A stretch of 59,389 nt of DNA from Oscillospiraceae bacterium. GTDB taxonomy: Bacteria > Bacillota > Clostridia > Oscillospirales > Ruminococcaceae. Location of the stretch: the NCBI GenBank assembly GCA_900770285.1, contig CAAGJO010000002.1, positions 1 through 59,389 on the forward strand, written 5' to 3'. The notes under the pieces are model-generated. The model saw only the letters and a list, made by a program, of their open reading frames with translations, ran no database searches and had not been told where the DNA came from. This document shows positions 26,113-35,523 of the stretch, in pieces (the stretch's first letter is position 1; each line of letters opens with the position of its first letter). The translations under genes and the position numbers were made by a program.

Positions 26113-26311
26113 ACCATCGGCAACACAACTTTTGAAAAACAACGAAAGTAAGTATTCTCTTGTAATAGCTGTTGCAAAACGTGCAAGAGATATAACTGAA
26201 AATGCTATTGAAGATAAGGTTATTCTGAATGAAAGACCTGTGAAAATTGCTGTAGATCAGCTTGCAGCAGGTGAGTATAGATTTATTGAAGATCCAAGAC
26301 TTAGTAAATAA
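26105..26311 (+). CDS. rpoZ: RNA polymerase omega subunit
   Basis: A 68-residue omega subunit that helps assemble beta-prime into core RNA polymerase. MLRPSATQLL, KYSLVIAVAKRARDI, and KPVKIAVDQLAAGEYRF-like segments (here ERPVKIAVDQLAAGEYRF) fit the Firmicute family. ATG 26105 follows GAGGTG by 8 bases; an earlier in-frame ATG inside gmk lacks an SD. It overlaps the gmk stop by 8 bases. In most Clostridia coaBC follows; here priA does. Confidence 0.93.
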   Translation: MLRPSATQLLKNNESKYSLVIAVAKRARDITENAIEDKVILNERPVKIAVDQLAAGEYRFIEDPRLSK

Positions 26312-26361
26312 TTTTTTCTGTGCATATCTGCATGGTGGATTCTCGGTCGGAGGTTTATGTA

Positions 26362-28827
26362 ATGCAAGGTGTTTTTTGGATAGCAAAGGTTGCCGTCAAT
26401 AAAGCGGCTTACAGCTTTGACAAGGAGTATAGCTATCATATACCTGCGGATATAGTGCATAAAGCTGTGCCGGGAGCAAGAGTTCTTGTTCCGTTTGGTA
26501 AAGGAAATAGAACTGCTATAGGTTTCATTCTTCGTGTATTCTGTCAGACAGAATTTGATGAACGTGTTAAACCCATGATCAATGTTATTGATGATGAACC
26601 TCTTGTGACGGAAGAAATGCTTAAAATCATATTATGGCTTAAAGACAATACTTTTTGCACATATTATGATGCTTACAGAACTGTGGTTCCAACAGGTTTT
26701 TCTTATAGCCATTCAAAGAATTATACTTTGGCAAATAAAGCTTTTGATTATGATGAGCTTAATAATAAAGAACGTGAATTGCTTGAGAATATACAAAACT
26801 GTAAAACACAGAAAGATATAAATAAGCTGCTTGATACAGGAAAAGACCCGACACTGAAAGCAATCGTGGATTCCCTTGTAGATAAGGGAATTCTTGAGGA
26901 TTCAGATGTATTGAAACGCAAAGTCGGCGATGAAACAGTCAAGGTTGTAAAACTTTCTGATGAATACAAGAACGGTTTAATTCTTGATACTTTGACAGTA
27001 AAGCAGTCAATGGTTGTAAAGCTTTTACAGGATGTGGACTGTGCAACAGTTAAAGAAATTTGTTATATGACCGGCTGTACAAATGCATTGATAAAAAGGC
27101 TTGCCGATAAAGGTGTTGTTACAACTTTCAAGCAGGAAGTTATGCGAAATGCAATCGGCGATATTACACAAAAAATAAATATAAATGACATTGTTTTGAA
27201 TGATGAGCAGTCCCGGGCTTATAAGGGAATTATGGAACTTGTCAGAAAGGAAAAGCCTGCGGGTGCTTTGCTTTACGGCGTTACCGGCAGCGGTAAGACT
27301 TCCGTGTTTTATCATCTGATAAACGATGTTTTGAAAATGGGCAAGACAGCTTTAATGCTTGTGCCTGAGATTTCACTAACCCCTCAGCTTCTGAGTAAAT
27401 TCAAAGCTATTTTCGGCAGTGAAATTGCAGTAATCCATTCCTCTTTGTCTTTGGGACAAAGAACTGATGAGTTCAAAAGAATTAAAAACGGTGACGCTAA
27501 AATTGTAATTGGAACAAGAAGTGCTGTTTTTGCACCTCTTTCCAATATTGGTATTATAATTATGGACGAGGAGGGGGAAAATTCCTATAAATCAGAAAAT
27601 TCTCCTCGTTATCATGCACGGGATGTAGCTGTTCAGCGGTGTGGATATAATAATTGTGTACTTGTAATGGCGTCGGCTACTCCTTCATTAGAAAGTTTTT
27701 ATTTTGCACACAAAAAAAGATATCATATGTTTCGTCTTGACCATAGGTATTCTGATGCAAAGCTGCCAACAGTTAAAATTGTTGATATGCAGCAGGAAGC
27801 TATTAATGGAAATACGGGAATTTTCAGCAAAGAATTAAAACAAAAAATCGGTGAGAATTTACAGAAAAATGAGCAGACTATACTTTTGCTTAATAGACGA
27901 GGTTTCAGTACTTTTGCAGCCTGTCTTGAATGTAAAAAGCCAATTTCCTGCCCAAACTGCAATGTTCCTCTCACATATCATAAAAAAAATGATAGATATA
28001 TGTGCCATTATTGCGGCTATACTATGGATAATACGGGAAGATGTCCCGAATGCGGCTCTGACCATCTGCATAGTATAGGAATGGGCACACAGCGTGTTGA
28101 AGAAGAAATTTCCGAGGCTTTTCCGACGGCAAGGCTTTTGCGTATGGATGCTGATACTACATTTTCAAGGTATGCATATGAGGAAAAATTCTCTGATTTT
28201 GAGCATGGCAAATATGATATTATGCTTGGAACACAGATGATTGCGAAGGGATTGAATTTTCCAAACGTAACATTGGTGGGAGTTATATCCCTTGATAAAG
28301 CGCTGTTTAATGGTGATTTCAGAAGCTATGAGAGAACATTCTCGCTTATAACTCAAGTGGCAGGCAGGTGCGGCAGGGGCGAAAAACCCGGATACGCATT
28401 TATTCAGACTTATGTTCCTGAGCATTATGTTATAAACCTTGCGGCTCAGCAAAATTATGATGAGTTTTACAAAGAGGAAATTGCTTTGCGTCATGCCTTG
28501 ATTTATCCTCCTTTTTGCGATATTTGTACTGTTGTGATTTCCAGCGAGCTTGAAAGCAGGGTCATAACTGCTATTGATTGGTTTACCGCAGCTTTGAAAA
28601 AATATATAAAAAATAATGAAGTCAGATTTCCTCTAAGAGTGCTTGGTCCGGCACCGTGTGCTATTGAGGTTATGAATAAGCGCTTTCGCTATAGATTGAT
28701 ACTGAAATGCAAAAACAATGCAGATTTCAGAAGAATGATAAAAGAGCTTATGCTTGAATTCTATAATCAAAAGAAATTTGGACTTACCAGATTGACTATT
28801 GACATAAACGGTGATGTTTCACTATAA
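26362..28827 (+). CDS. priA: Primosomal protein N' (replication restart helicase PriA)
   Basis: An 821-residue 3'-5' superfamily-2 helicase that reloads DnaC/DnaB at stalled forks. The N-terminal DNA-binding part has AKVAVNKAAYSFDKEYSYHIP and VLVPFGKGNR. Helicase motifs: YGVTGSGKTSVF (Walker A), LVPEISLTPQLL, IGTRSAVFAPL, IIMDEEGENSYKSENSPRYHARDVAV (motif II), MASATPSLES, LLNRRGFSTF and GTQMIAKGLNFPNVTLVGV. A two-zinc ribbon (CLECKKPISCPNCNVPL and CHYCGY...CPECGS) is intact. Motif II reads DEEG where PriA usually has DEEH. ATG 26362 follows CGGAGG by 8 bases; an upstream in-frame GTG at 26320 precedes the SD. Confidence 0.95.
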   Translation: MQGVFWIAKVAVNKAAYSFDKEYSYHIPADIVHKAVPGARVLVPFGKGNRTAIGFILRVFCQTEFDERVKPMINVIDDEPLVTEEMLKIILWLKDNTFCTYYDAYRTVVPTGFSYSHSKNYTLANKAFDYDELNNKERELLENIQNCKTQKDINKLLDTGKDPTLKAIVDSLVDKGILEDSDVLKRKVGDETVKVVKLSDEYKNGLILDTLTVKQSMVVKLLQDVDCATVKEICYMTGCTNALIKRLADKGVVTTFKQEVMRNAIGDITQKININDIVLNDEQSRAYKGIMELVRKEKPAGALLYGVTGSGKTSVFYHLINDVLKMGKTALMLVPEISLTPQLLSKFKAIFGSEIAVIHSSLSLGQRTDEFKRIKNGDAKIVIGTRSAVFAPLSNIGIIIMDEEGENSYKSENSPRYHARDVAVQRCGYNNCVLVMASATPSLESFYFAHKKRYHMFRLDHRYSDAKLPTVKIVDMQQEAINGNTGIFSKELKQKIGENLQKNEQTILLLNRRGFSTFAACLECKKPISCPNCNVPLTYHKKNDRYMCHYCGYTMDNTGRCPECGSDHLHSIGMGTQRVEEEISEAFPTARLLRMDADTTFSRYAYEEKFSDFEHGKYDIMLGTQMIAKGLNFPNVTLVGVISLDKALFNGDFRSYERTFSLITQVAGRCGRGEKPGYAFIQTYVPEHYVINLAAQQNYDEFYKEEIALRHALIYPPFCDICTVVISSELESRVITAIDWFTAALKKYIKNNEVRFPLRVLGPAPCAIEVMNKRFRYRLILKCKNNADFRRMIKELMLEFYNQKKFGLTRLTIDINGDVSL

Positions 28828-28848
28828 TTAATATAAAGGGTGAATAAA

Positions 28849-29310
28849 ATGGCTATTAGAAAAATACTTAAAGACGGAGATGAAACCTTAAGAAAGGTTT
28901 GTAAACCTGTTGAAAACTTTGATAAAAAGCTTTGGACTTTGCTGGATGATATGGCAGATACTCTTGAAAAGGCTGAAGGAGTTGGTCTGGCAGCGCCTCA
29001 GGTTGGAATTGTACGCCGAGCAGTCATAATCAATGCAGGGGAAGGCCTTTATGAGCTTATTAATCCTGTTATTCTGGAAAAATCCGAAGAAACTCAAAAG
29101 GTGCTGGAAGGCTGCCTTTCTTGTCCCGATGTATGGGGATATACAGTCCGTCCTAAAAAGGTAAAATTCAAAGCACAAAATCGTCATGGTGAATGGTATG
29201 AAAAAGAGGTTACTGACCTTTTTGCTCAGGCAGTTTGTCATGAACTTGATCATTTGGAAGGACAGCTTTTCACTGACGTTATAGTTGAATATGCACAGCC
29301 TGAAGAATAA
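28849..29310 (+). CDS. def: Peptide deformylase
   Basis: A 153-residue metalloenzyme removing the formyl group from nascent proteins. All three motifs are present: GVGLAAPQ (44-51), EGCLSCP (metal ligand C89) and HELDH (H131, E132, H135). The start is ATG 28849 after AAAGGGTG; the GTG at 28840 is part of the SD. It lies 21 bases after priA and is followed by fmt, the enzyme that adds the formyl group to initiator tRNA, a classic pair. Confidence 0.97.
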   Translation: MAIRKILKDGDETLRKVCKPVENFDKKLWTLLDDMADTLEKAEGVGLAAPQVGIVRRAVIINAGEGLYELINPVILEKSEETQKVLEGCLSCPDVWGYTVRPKKVKFKAQNRHGEWYEKEVTDLFAQAVCHELDHLEGQLFTDVIVEYAQPEE

Positions 29311-29331
29311 TAGTAATTTTGAGGTCTGATT

Positions 29332-30270
29332 ATGAATATAATTTTTATGGGAACTCCTGATTTTGCAGTTCCTACCCTTGATTTGATATACAAAACAAAA
29401 AAGCATAATGTTCTGGCTGTTTTTACTCAGCCGGACAAGCCCAAAGGACGAGGATATAAGCTTACTCCGCCGCCTGTAAAAGTTTTGGCGCAAGAACATA
29501 ATACTCCTGTTTATCAGCCGCAGAGTCTCAAGAAAAACGGTGAGGAATATATTGATATTATTAAGAAGCTTTCTCCTGACTGCATAGTAGTTGCAGCTTA
29601 CGGAAAAATCCTGCCAAAAGCGGTGCTTGATATCCCAAAGTACGGATGTGTTAATGTCCATGGTTCGCTTTTGCCCAAATACAGAGGTGCAGGTCCTATT
29701 CAGTGGGCAGTGCTTAATGATGAAAAGCAAACCGGTATTACCACAATGCTTATGGGTGAAGGCTTGGATACAGGAGATATTTTGCTTAGAAAAGCTACTG
29801 ACATAGGCGAAAATGAAACTGCAGCAGAGCTTTTTGACAGATTGGCTGTCATGGGCGCAGAGCTTTTGATTGAAACCTTGGAAGCTTTGGAAAAGGGTAC
29901 TATTAAGCCAATAAAACAGGACGAAACTCTTGCAACTTATGCACCAATGCTTTCAAAGGATTTGTGTGAAATTGATTTTAACAACAGCGCACGAAAGGTG
30001 CATAAACAAATTTGCGGACTTTCTGATTGGCCATGTGCCGTAACGTATCTTAACGGAAAAAGACTTAAAATATATAAATCTGAAATTGTGTCTGATAAAC
30101 CATGCGGAAAGCAGGCTGGTGAAATCGTAGATGCAAAAGAATTTGCCGTTGCTTGTTCCGATGGCGTAATTAAGTTCACAGAGGTTCAGGCAGAAGGCTC
30201 AAAACGAATGAAAACATCTGATTATTTAAGAGGAAAACCTGTTGCAGCAGGCACAATTCTTGGAAGATAA
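29332..30270 (+). CDS. fmt: Methionyl-tRNA formyltransferase
   Basis: A 312-residue enzyme that formylates Met-tRNA(fMet) from 10-formyl-THF. The N-terminal domain shows IIFMGTPDFAVPTLDL, FTQPDKPKGRG, VAAYGKILPKAVLDIP and NVHGSLLPKYRGAGPIQWA (the SLLP catalytic loop with N/H/D). The C-terminal OB-like tRNA-binding domain ends with KRMKTSDYLRG. Length is typical. SD GAGGT precedes the ATG. It is in operon with def and rsmB. Confidence 0.97.
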   Translation: MNIIFMGTPDFAVPTLDLIYKTKKHNVLAVFTQPDKPKGRGYKLTPPPVKVLAQEHNTPVYQPQSLKKNGEEYIDIIKKLSPDCIVVAAYGKILPKAVLDIPKYGCVNVHGSLLPKYRGAGPIQWAVLNDEKQTGITTMLMGEGLDTGDILLRKATDIGENETAAELFDRLAVMGAELLIETLEALEKGTIKPIKQDETLATYAPMLSKDLCEIDFNNSARKVHKQICGLSDWPCAVTYLNGKRLKIYKSEIVSDKPCGKQAGEIVDAKEFAVACSDGVIKFTEVQAEGSKRMKTSDYLRGKPVAAGTILGR

Positions 30271-30281
30271 AGGAGATCACT

Positions 30282-31598
30282 ATGAGCAATGCACGAAAGC
30301 TTGTTCTTAAACTGCTGACAAGAGTTGAAGGCAGTTCATCATATTCAAATATTCTGCTTGACGATGCATTGGCAAAGTCAAAGCTTGATGAGAGAGATAA
30401 AAAGTTTGCCTCTGCATTGTTTTACGGTGTACTCGAAAGGAAAATAACTTTAGACGCTGTTATAAGAAATTATTCAAAACGCCCTACTGAAAAGCTGAAT
30501 ATTGATGTGCGAAACATTTTAAGAATGGGGGTTTATCAGATTCTTTATCTTGATTCAGTCCCTGATTCAGCCGCTGTGGACGAAAGTGTTGAACTTGCAA
30601 AAAAATGCAAAAATCCTTCAGCGTCAGGCTTTGTAAATGGCTTGCTCAGGAACTTTATCCGTGCAGATAAAAAAATGCCTCAGTTTACGGATAAAGGTGA
30701 AAAGCTTTCTGTTGAGTATTCATGCCCTCTTTGGCTTGTGAATAAATGGAATAGTGAATACGGAGAAGAAGTTTTAACAGCTATGCTTGAAACCTCATTC
30801 GGAAAACCGCCTGTTACCGTAAAAGCAAATACTTTGTATCACAGCATTGATGAAATAATCTCTGTTTTGAAAGAAGACGGTTTTGAATGTGAAATTAACC
30901 TATATGCAAAAGACGCTTTAAACATTATTGGCGGTGGAACGATTGAAAATACGAGAGCATATGCTGAGGGTCTTGTACATGTTCAGGATTTGTCCAGTCA
31001 GCTATGCTGCAAAGCAGTTGACCCAAAAGAAAACGAGACTGTACTGGATATATGTGCAGCTCCGGGCGGGAAAACTTTCACAATGGCAGAGCTTATGAAC
31101 AACAAAGGCAGGATTTTTGCTTTTGATTTGCATGAAAGCAGAACAAAGCTCATTCAAAAAGGTGCGAAGCGATTAGATCTTAGTATTGTTTCAGCATCTG
31201 TCAATAACGGAAAAGATTATAATGCAAAAATGCCTCTGGCTGACAAGGTACTTTGCGATGTGCCTTGTTCGGGTCTTGGTGTAATAAGACGCAAGCCGGA
31301 GATCAAATATAAAAATCCAAAGGAATTTGAACGTTTGCCGTCAATTCAGTATGAAATATTGAATACATCGGCAAGATATGTAAAGGACGGAGGGATATTG
31401 GTATATTCTACCTGCACTCTTTCAAGAGCAGAGAATGACAATGTTGCCGACAAATTTCTTCTGGAACATCATGATTTTCAGCCATGCCCTTTAGGAAATA
31501 ATTTTCCCAATGGATACAGCGATTATAAAATGACAATAACACCCGACAAATATAATTCTGACGGGTTCTTTATAGCAAAGTTTATAAAAACGAGGTGA
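30282..31598 (+). CDS. rsmB: 16S rRNA (cytosine-967-C5)-methyltransferase
   Basis: A 438-residue SAM-dependent methyltransferase of the NOL1/NOP2/Sun family. An N-terminal NusB-like RNA-binding domain (about 1-135) starts ARKLVLKLLTRVEG. The catalytic half contains DLSSQLC, DICAAPGGKTFTMAEL (SAM), CDVPCSGLGVIRRKPEIKY (general Cys) and LVYSTCTLSRAENDNV (nucleophile Cys). The stop TGA overlaps the SD region of rlmN, so the two are translationally linked. Confidence 0.95.
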   Translation: MSNARKLVLKLLTRVEGSSSYSNILLDDALAKSKLDERDKKFASALFYGVLERKITLDAVIRNYSKRPTEKLNIDVRNILRMGVYQILYLDSVPDSAAVDESVELAKKCKNPSASGFVNGLLRNFIRADKKMPQFTDKGEKLSVEYSCPLWLVNKWNSEYGEEVLTAMLETSFGKPPVTVKANTLYHSIDEIISVLKEDGFECEINLYAKDALNIIGGGTIENTRAYAEGLVHVQDLSSQLCCKAVDPKENETVLDICAAPGGKTFTMAELMNNKGRIFAFDLHESRTKLIQKGAKRLDLSIVSASVNNGKDYNAKMPLADKVLCDVPCSGLGVIRRKPEIKYKNPKEFERLPSIQYEILNTSARYVKDGGILVYSTCTLSRAENDNVADKFLLEHHDFQPCPLGNNFPNGYSDYKMTITPDKYNSDGFFIAKFIKTR

Positions 31599-31603
31599 AC
31601 CCT

Positions 31604-32647
31604 TTGATTAATACCTGTAACGAAAAAATTGACATACTTTCATTAAATATGCAGGAGCTTTCTGAGCTTATTACTCAAATGGGTGAAAAGAAATTCAGGG
31701 CAAAGCAAATATATAGTTGGCTGCACCTTAAAACCGTCGAAAGTTTCAGTGATATGACTGATTTATCGGCTCAGCTAAGAGAAAAGCTTGATGAGAAATT
31801 TGTTATTAAGCAGCTCAGTATTTGCAAAAAGCTTGAATCAAAAAAAGATAATACGTTAAAATATCTTTATGAACTTAATGACGGAAACCATATTGAATCT
31901 GTTTTAATGGACTATAATCATGGTACAACCATCTGCGTTTCTACACAGGTTGGATGCAAAATGGGATGTAAGTTTTGTGCGTCCACTATTGCAGGATTTA
32001 AAAGAAATTTATTGCCATCTGAAATTCTGGGACAGGTTTACAAAAGCCAGAAGGAAAGCGGCAGAAAAATATCAGGAATTGTTCTTATGGGAATTGGTGA
32101 ACCGTTGGATAACTATGATAATGTTATCAGATTTTTAGAGCTGATATCATGTTCCGAAGGACAAAATATTTCACTGCGGCATGTATCATTATCAACCTGT
32201 GGAATAGTTCCGAGAATATATGACTTGGCTAAGCTTAAGCTGGGACTTACTTTATCGGTATCGCTTCATGCACCTGATACCAAAACCAGAAGTACCATAA
32301 TGCCTATCAATGACAGATATGATATTACCGAGCTTATAAAGGCCTGTCATCATTATTTTAAAGTAACGGGCAGGCGTATATCTTTTGAATATGCTTTAAT
32401 TGACGGAGAAAATGATTCATATGAGAATGCTGAAAAGCTGGCAAAGCTTCTTGGCGGATTTATATGTCATGTTAATATTATTCCCGTCAACAAAATAAAA
32501 GAGCGTTCATATCATTCTGACAGAGCAGCAGCTTATCGCTTTCAGAAATATCTTAATGAGCTTGGAATTAATGCAACTGTCAGAAGAACTCTTGGTGCTG
32601 ATATTGATGCAGCCTGCGGTCAGTTAAGAAGAGAATATGAAATATAG
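31604..32647 (+). CDS. rlmN: Dual-specificity 23S rRNA/tRNA adenine C2-methyltransferase
   Basis: A 347-residue radical-SAM enzyme methylating A2503 of 23S rRNA and A37 of some tRNAs. The 4Fe-4S motif is CKMGCKFCAS; other signatures are GEKKFRAKQIYSWLH, ESVLMDYNHGTTICVSTQVG, GIVLMGIGEPLDNYDNV, RHVSLSTCGIVP, LSLHAPD-like SVSLHAPDTKTRSTIMPIN and the late Cys in GADIDAACGQL. TTG 31604 is the best start, 6 bases after SD GAGGTG; a GTG at 31595 lies within that SD. It begins 5 bases after the rsmB stop. Confidence 0.95.
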   Translation: MINTCNEKIDILSLNMQELSELITQMGEKKFRAKQIYSWLHLKTVESFSDMTDLSAQLREKLDEKFVIKQLSICKKLESKKDNTLKYLYELNDGNHIESVLMDYNHGTTICVSTQVGCKMGCKFCASTIAGFKRNLLPSEILGQVYKSQKESGRKISGIVLMGIGEPLDNYDNVIRFLELISCSEGQNISLRHVSLSTCGIVPRIYDLAKLKLGLTLSVSLHAPDTKTRSTIMPINDRYDITELIKACHHYFKVTGRRISFEYALIDGENDSYENAEKLAKLLGGFICHVNIIPVNKIKERSYHSDRAAAYRFQKYLNELGINATVRRTLGADIDAACGQLRREYEI

Positions 32648-32672
32648 AATTATATAAAGGAAGGTGTTCTTA

Positions 32673-33401
32673 GTGTACCTTGCATACAAAACAGATGTGG
32701 GAAAAACAAGGGATATAAATCAAGATACAGTAAAAGCAGGATTTATTGACGAAAACATAGCCGTTGCAGTTGTATGCGATGGTATGGGCGGAGCAAAATC
32801 AGGCGAAGTTGCAAGCAGTGTGGCAGCTGATCTTATTTATAAAAGGATAATAAGCGGTTTCAATGAAAAAATGAAACCAAACAGTATAAGAAACCTTATG
32901 CTTACATCAGTTCATGCTGCTAATACTATTGTCAACGAAAAGAGCAAAGAGGATATTGACAAAAATGGAATGGGAACAACCTGCGTGGCTGCTTTGGCTG
33001 ATGAAAAGAATTTGTATATAGTAAGTGTTGGGGACAGCAGAGCGTATCTTTTGCAGAAAAATAAAATTGAGCAGATAACAACTGATCACACTTATGTTCA
33101 GATGCTTTTTGATGAAGGAATTATTACTAAAGAAGAGCAGAAAAATCATAAGCTTAAAAATGTTATTACAAGAGCTTTAGGTGTTGAACCGGATGTGGAA
33201 GTTGACTATTTTGAACTTGAACTGAAAGAAAATTATTCATTGCTGCTTTGTACCGACGGACTTTCAAATTTTTGCAGTGAAGAAACAATGTATGAAACTG
33301 TATTTGAAAAAGATTTACAGGATGCAGTTGTAAATCTGGTGAATATAGCAAATAAAAATGGCGGAAGTGACAATATAACTGTTGCTGTTATTGCAAATTA
33401 A
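32673..33401 (+). CDS. prpC: PP2C-family protein serine/threonine phosphatase
   Basis: A 242-residue PP2C/Stp phosphatase that reverses PrkC phosphorylation of translation and cell-wall proteins. Metal-binding motifs: KTRDINQD, VCDGMGGAKSGEVAS, GDSRAYLL, LCTDGLSNF and GGSDNITVAVI. GTG 32673 is chosen, 6 bases after AAGGAAGGTG; the GTG at 32664 is within the SD. It precedes the kinase gene by 23 bases, the usual phosphatase-kinase pair. Confidence 0.93.
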   Translation: MYLAYKTDVGKTRDINQDTVKAGFIDENIAVAVVCDGMGGAKSGEVASSVAADLIYKRIISGFNEKMKPNSIRNLMLTSVHAANTIVNEKSKEDIDKNGMGTTCVAALADEKNLYIVSVGDSRAYLLQKNKIEQITTDHTYVQMLFDEGIITKEEQKNHKLKNVITRALGVEPDVEVDYFELELKENYSLLLCTDGLSNFCSEETMYETVFEKDLQDAVVNLVNIANKNGGSDNITVAVIAN

Positions 33402-33424
33402 ACATAGTTTAGGAGCTGAAATTG

Positions 33425-35515
33425 ATGGACTTGAACATTGGGAAGAAAATGGATAACCGCTATGAGATTACCGATTTAATCGGTGTTGGCGGTATGGCGG
33501 ATGTATATAAAGCCGTAGATTTAATGGAAAATAAAATCGTTGCAGTCAAGATATTAAAACCAGAATTTGCTGACAATGAAGAATTTTTAAGAAAATTCCG
33601 AAACGAAAGTAAGGCTATTGCTATGCTTTCACATCCGAACATTGTTAAGATATATGATGTAGGTTTGAAAGATTCTGTTAAATTTATTGTTATGGAATAC
33701 ATTGACGGAATAACTCTGAAAGAATATATTGACCAACAGGGCGTTTTGAAATGGGAAGATGCATTGAATTTTACTTCTCAGATTTTAAAGGCTCTGCAGC
33801 ATGCTCACGATAAGGGAATTGTTCATAGGGATATCAAGCCGCAGAACATCATGCTTCTAGAGGATGGCACTATAAAAGTAATGGATTTTGGCATAGCAAG
33901 ATTTTCACGCATTGACGGAAAAACATTATCTGAAAAGACTATTGGTTCAGTTCATTATATTTCACCCGAACAGGCAAAAGGTGAACTTACCGATGAGCGC
34001 AGTGACATATACTCGGTAGGTATTATGCTATATGAAATGCTTACCGGAGTTAAACCTTTTGATGGGGACAATCCGGTTGCAATAGCAATGAAACATTTAG
34101 AAGAAACTCCTGTTGCTCCAAGAGAAAGAAATCCTGAAATTCCAATGGGCCTTGAGGAAATTGTACTTCATGCTATGGAGCGTGAACCCTCAAAAAGATA
34201 CCAGTCAGCATCTGAAATGATAAAAGACATTGATGCTTTTAAGAATGATCCTCAAATTACATTTAACTATAACAACGATGATGATTCAGACGGAAAAACT
34301 AAATTTTTCAGTACTGTAAAGGATCTTGACATTTCTGAAAGCAATAAACCTATAACTGATACTGTCATTAAAGAGGAAAAAGTTCCTGAAAAAAAGCGTT
34401 CTTACACTATTCCTATTCTTCTTTCAGTTGCAGTTGCAGCAGTTATTGTTGCAACAATTCTTATATCTTATTTTGTAATTTCAAATCTTGGTACAGGTAA
34501 TCATACTGGAAATGTTGAACTGGAAAACTTTGTCGGACAGAACATAGTTGATGTTGAGCAAAAATATAACGGTAAGCTGAAATTTGACATTTCTCAAGAA
34601 TATAACGACCAATATGATGAAGGCATTATATTTGAACAGAGCCAGTCACCAGGACAAATTGTTCGTGAGGGATATACTCTTTCAATTAAAGTTAGCCGTG
34701 GTAAGCGTGTGCTCACTATCCCTGATATCGTGAACAAAAAGGCATCTATTGCACAGAGTGAATTGACAAGCGCAGGATTTACCCCTGTAGTAAGAGAAAC
34801 CTATGATAATAATGTAGCTCAGGGACTTGTTATTCGTACAGAACCCGCTGCAGGAACAGAAGCTCCTGCAGATTCAGAAGTTTTGATCATGGTAAGTAAA
34901 GGACCTTTCCAAACTGATTTGAAAGTTCCGAATGTTATAGGGCTTACTAAAGAAAAAGCTATTGCAAAGCTTACAGAAAGCAAGGTTGAGTATAAGATTG
35001 AAACTATTGCTCATGAAGGCGACAAGAATAAGGTTATTGAGCAGTCGGTAAAGGCCGGAGAGTATATTTCAAGAGATACAACCCTGACGGTATTTATTTC
35101 AACCGGTGAAGCTGATCCTGTTGATGTTACTATTAATATGCCAATGCCTCAGGGAATTTGGGGAGCATATATGGTTGAGGTATACCGTGACGGAAATGTT
35201 ATTGCATCACAGAACATTTCTGACGGTCAGACTGTTGCAGGCGGAAGTATCAACATTACGCTCAGAGGTACTAAGAAGGAAAGCCTTACAGTTAAAATCA
35301 CAAACTCAACTACAAATCAATCGGTTCAGTACGCAAGGTATAATGTGGATTATCTGAATGAAAAATATGATCTTGACGGAAGTTTGAATGAATCAGGTCT
35401 GCTTGGAATAACTCCGAAAATGCCGGATTCATCAAAAGATGATGAGCCCCAGACCAATTCACAGCAGTCAGATAATAACCAGCAGACTAATACAAACCAA
35501 GTTGAAAATCAATAG
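33425..35515 (+). CDS. prkC: PASTA-domain membrane serine/threonine protein kinase
   Basis: A 696-residue Hanks-type receptor kinase sensing muropeptides or cell-wall state. The kinase domain (about 12-275) has the glycine loop GVGGMADVYKA, K42, HRDIKPQN (D136), DFG 154-156 and SPEQAKG. A transmembrane helix lies at about 328-353, then three PASTA repeats (about 366-426, 430-493, 499-561). After these comes an extra beta-rich domain (about 566-655) and a Gln/Asn/Ser-rich tail (660-696). The ATG at 33425 is 9 bases after AGGAG; the TTG one codon earlier is an alternative. The clear activation loop and catalytic residues indicate an active kinase. Confidence 0.95.
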   Translation: MDLNIGKKMDNRYEITDLIGVGGMADVYKAVDLMENKIVAVKILKPEFADNEEFLRKFRNESKAIAMLSHPNIVKIYDVGLKDSVKFIVMEYIDGITLKEYIDQQGVLKWEDALNFTSQILKALQHAHDKGIVHRDIKPQNIMLLEDGTIKVMDFGIARFSRIDGKTLSEKTIGSVHYISPEQAKGELTDERSDIYSVGIMLYEMLTGVKPFDGDNPVAIAMKHLEETPVAPRERNPEIPMGLEEIVLHAMEREPSKRYQSASEMIKDIDAFKNDPQITFNYNNDDDSDGKTKFFSTVKDLDISESNKPITDTVIKEEKVPEKKRSYTIPILLSVAVAAVIVATILISYFVISNLGTGNHTGNVELENFVGQNIVDVEQKYNGKLKFDISQEYNDQYDEGIIFEQSQSPGQIVREGYTLSIKVSRGKRVLTIPDIVNKKASIAQSELTSAGFTPVVRETYDNNVAQGLVIRTEPAAGTEAPADSEVLIMVSKGPFQTDLKVPNVIGLTKEKAIAKLTESKVEYKIETIAHEGDKNKVIEQSVKAGEYISRDTTLTVFISTGEADPVDVTINMPMPQGIWGAYMVEVYRDGNVIASQNISDGQTVAGGSINITLRGTKKESLTVKITNSTTNQSVQYARYNVDYLNEKYDLDGSLNESGLLGITPKMPDSSKDDEPQTNSQQSDNNQQTNTNQVENQ

Positions 35516-35523
35516 TAAATATT

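Noticed and set aside
28888..29730. Leftward 280-codon frame opposite def and fmt
   Set aside because: Both genes on the other strand carry intact catalytic motifs; the antisense frame is Phe/Cys/Arg-rich and has no SD.
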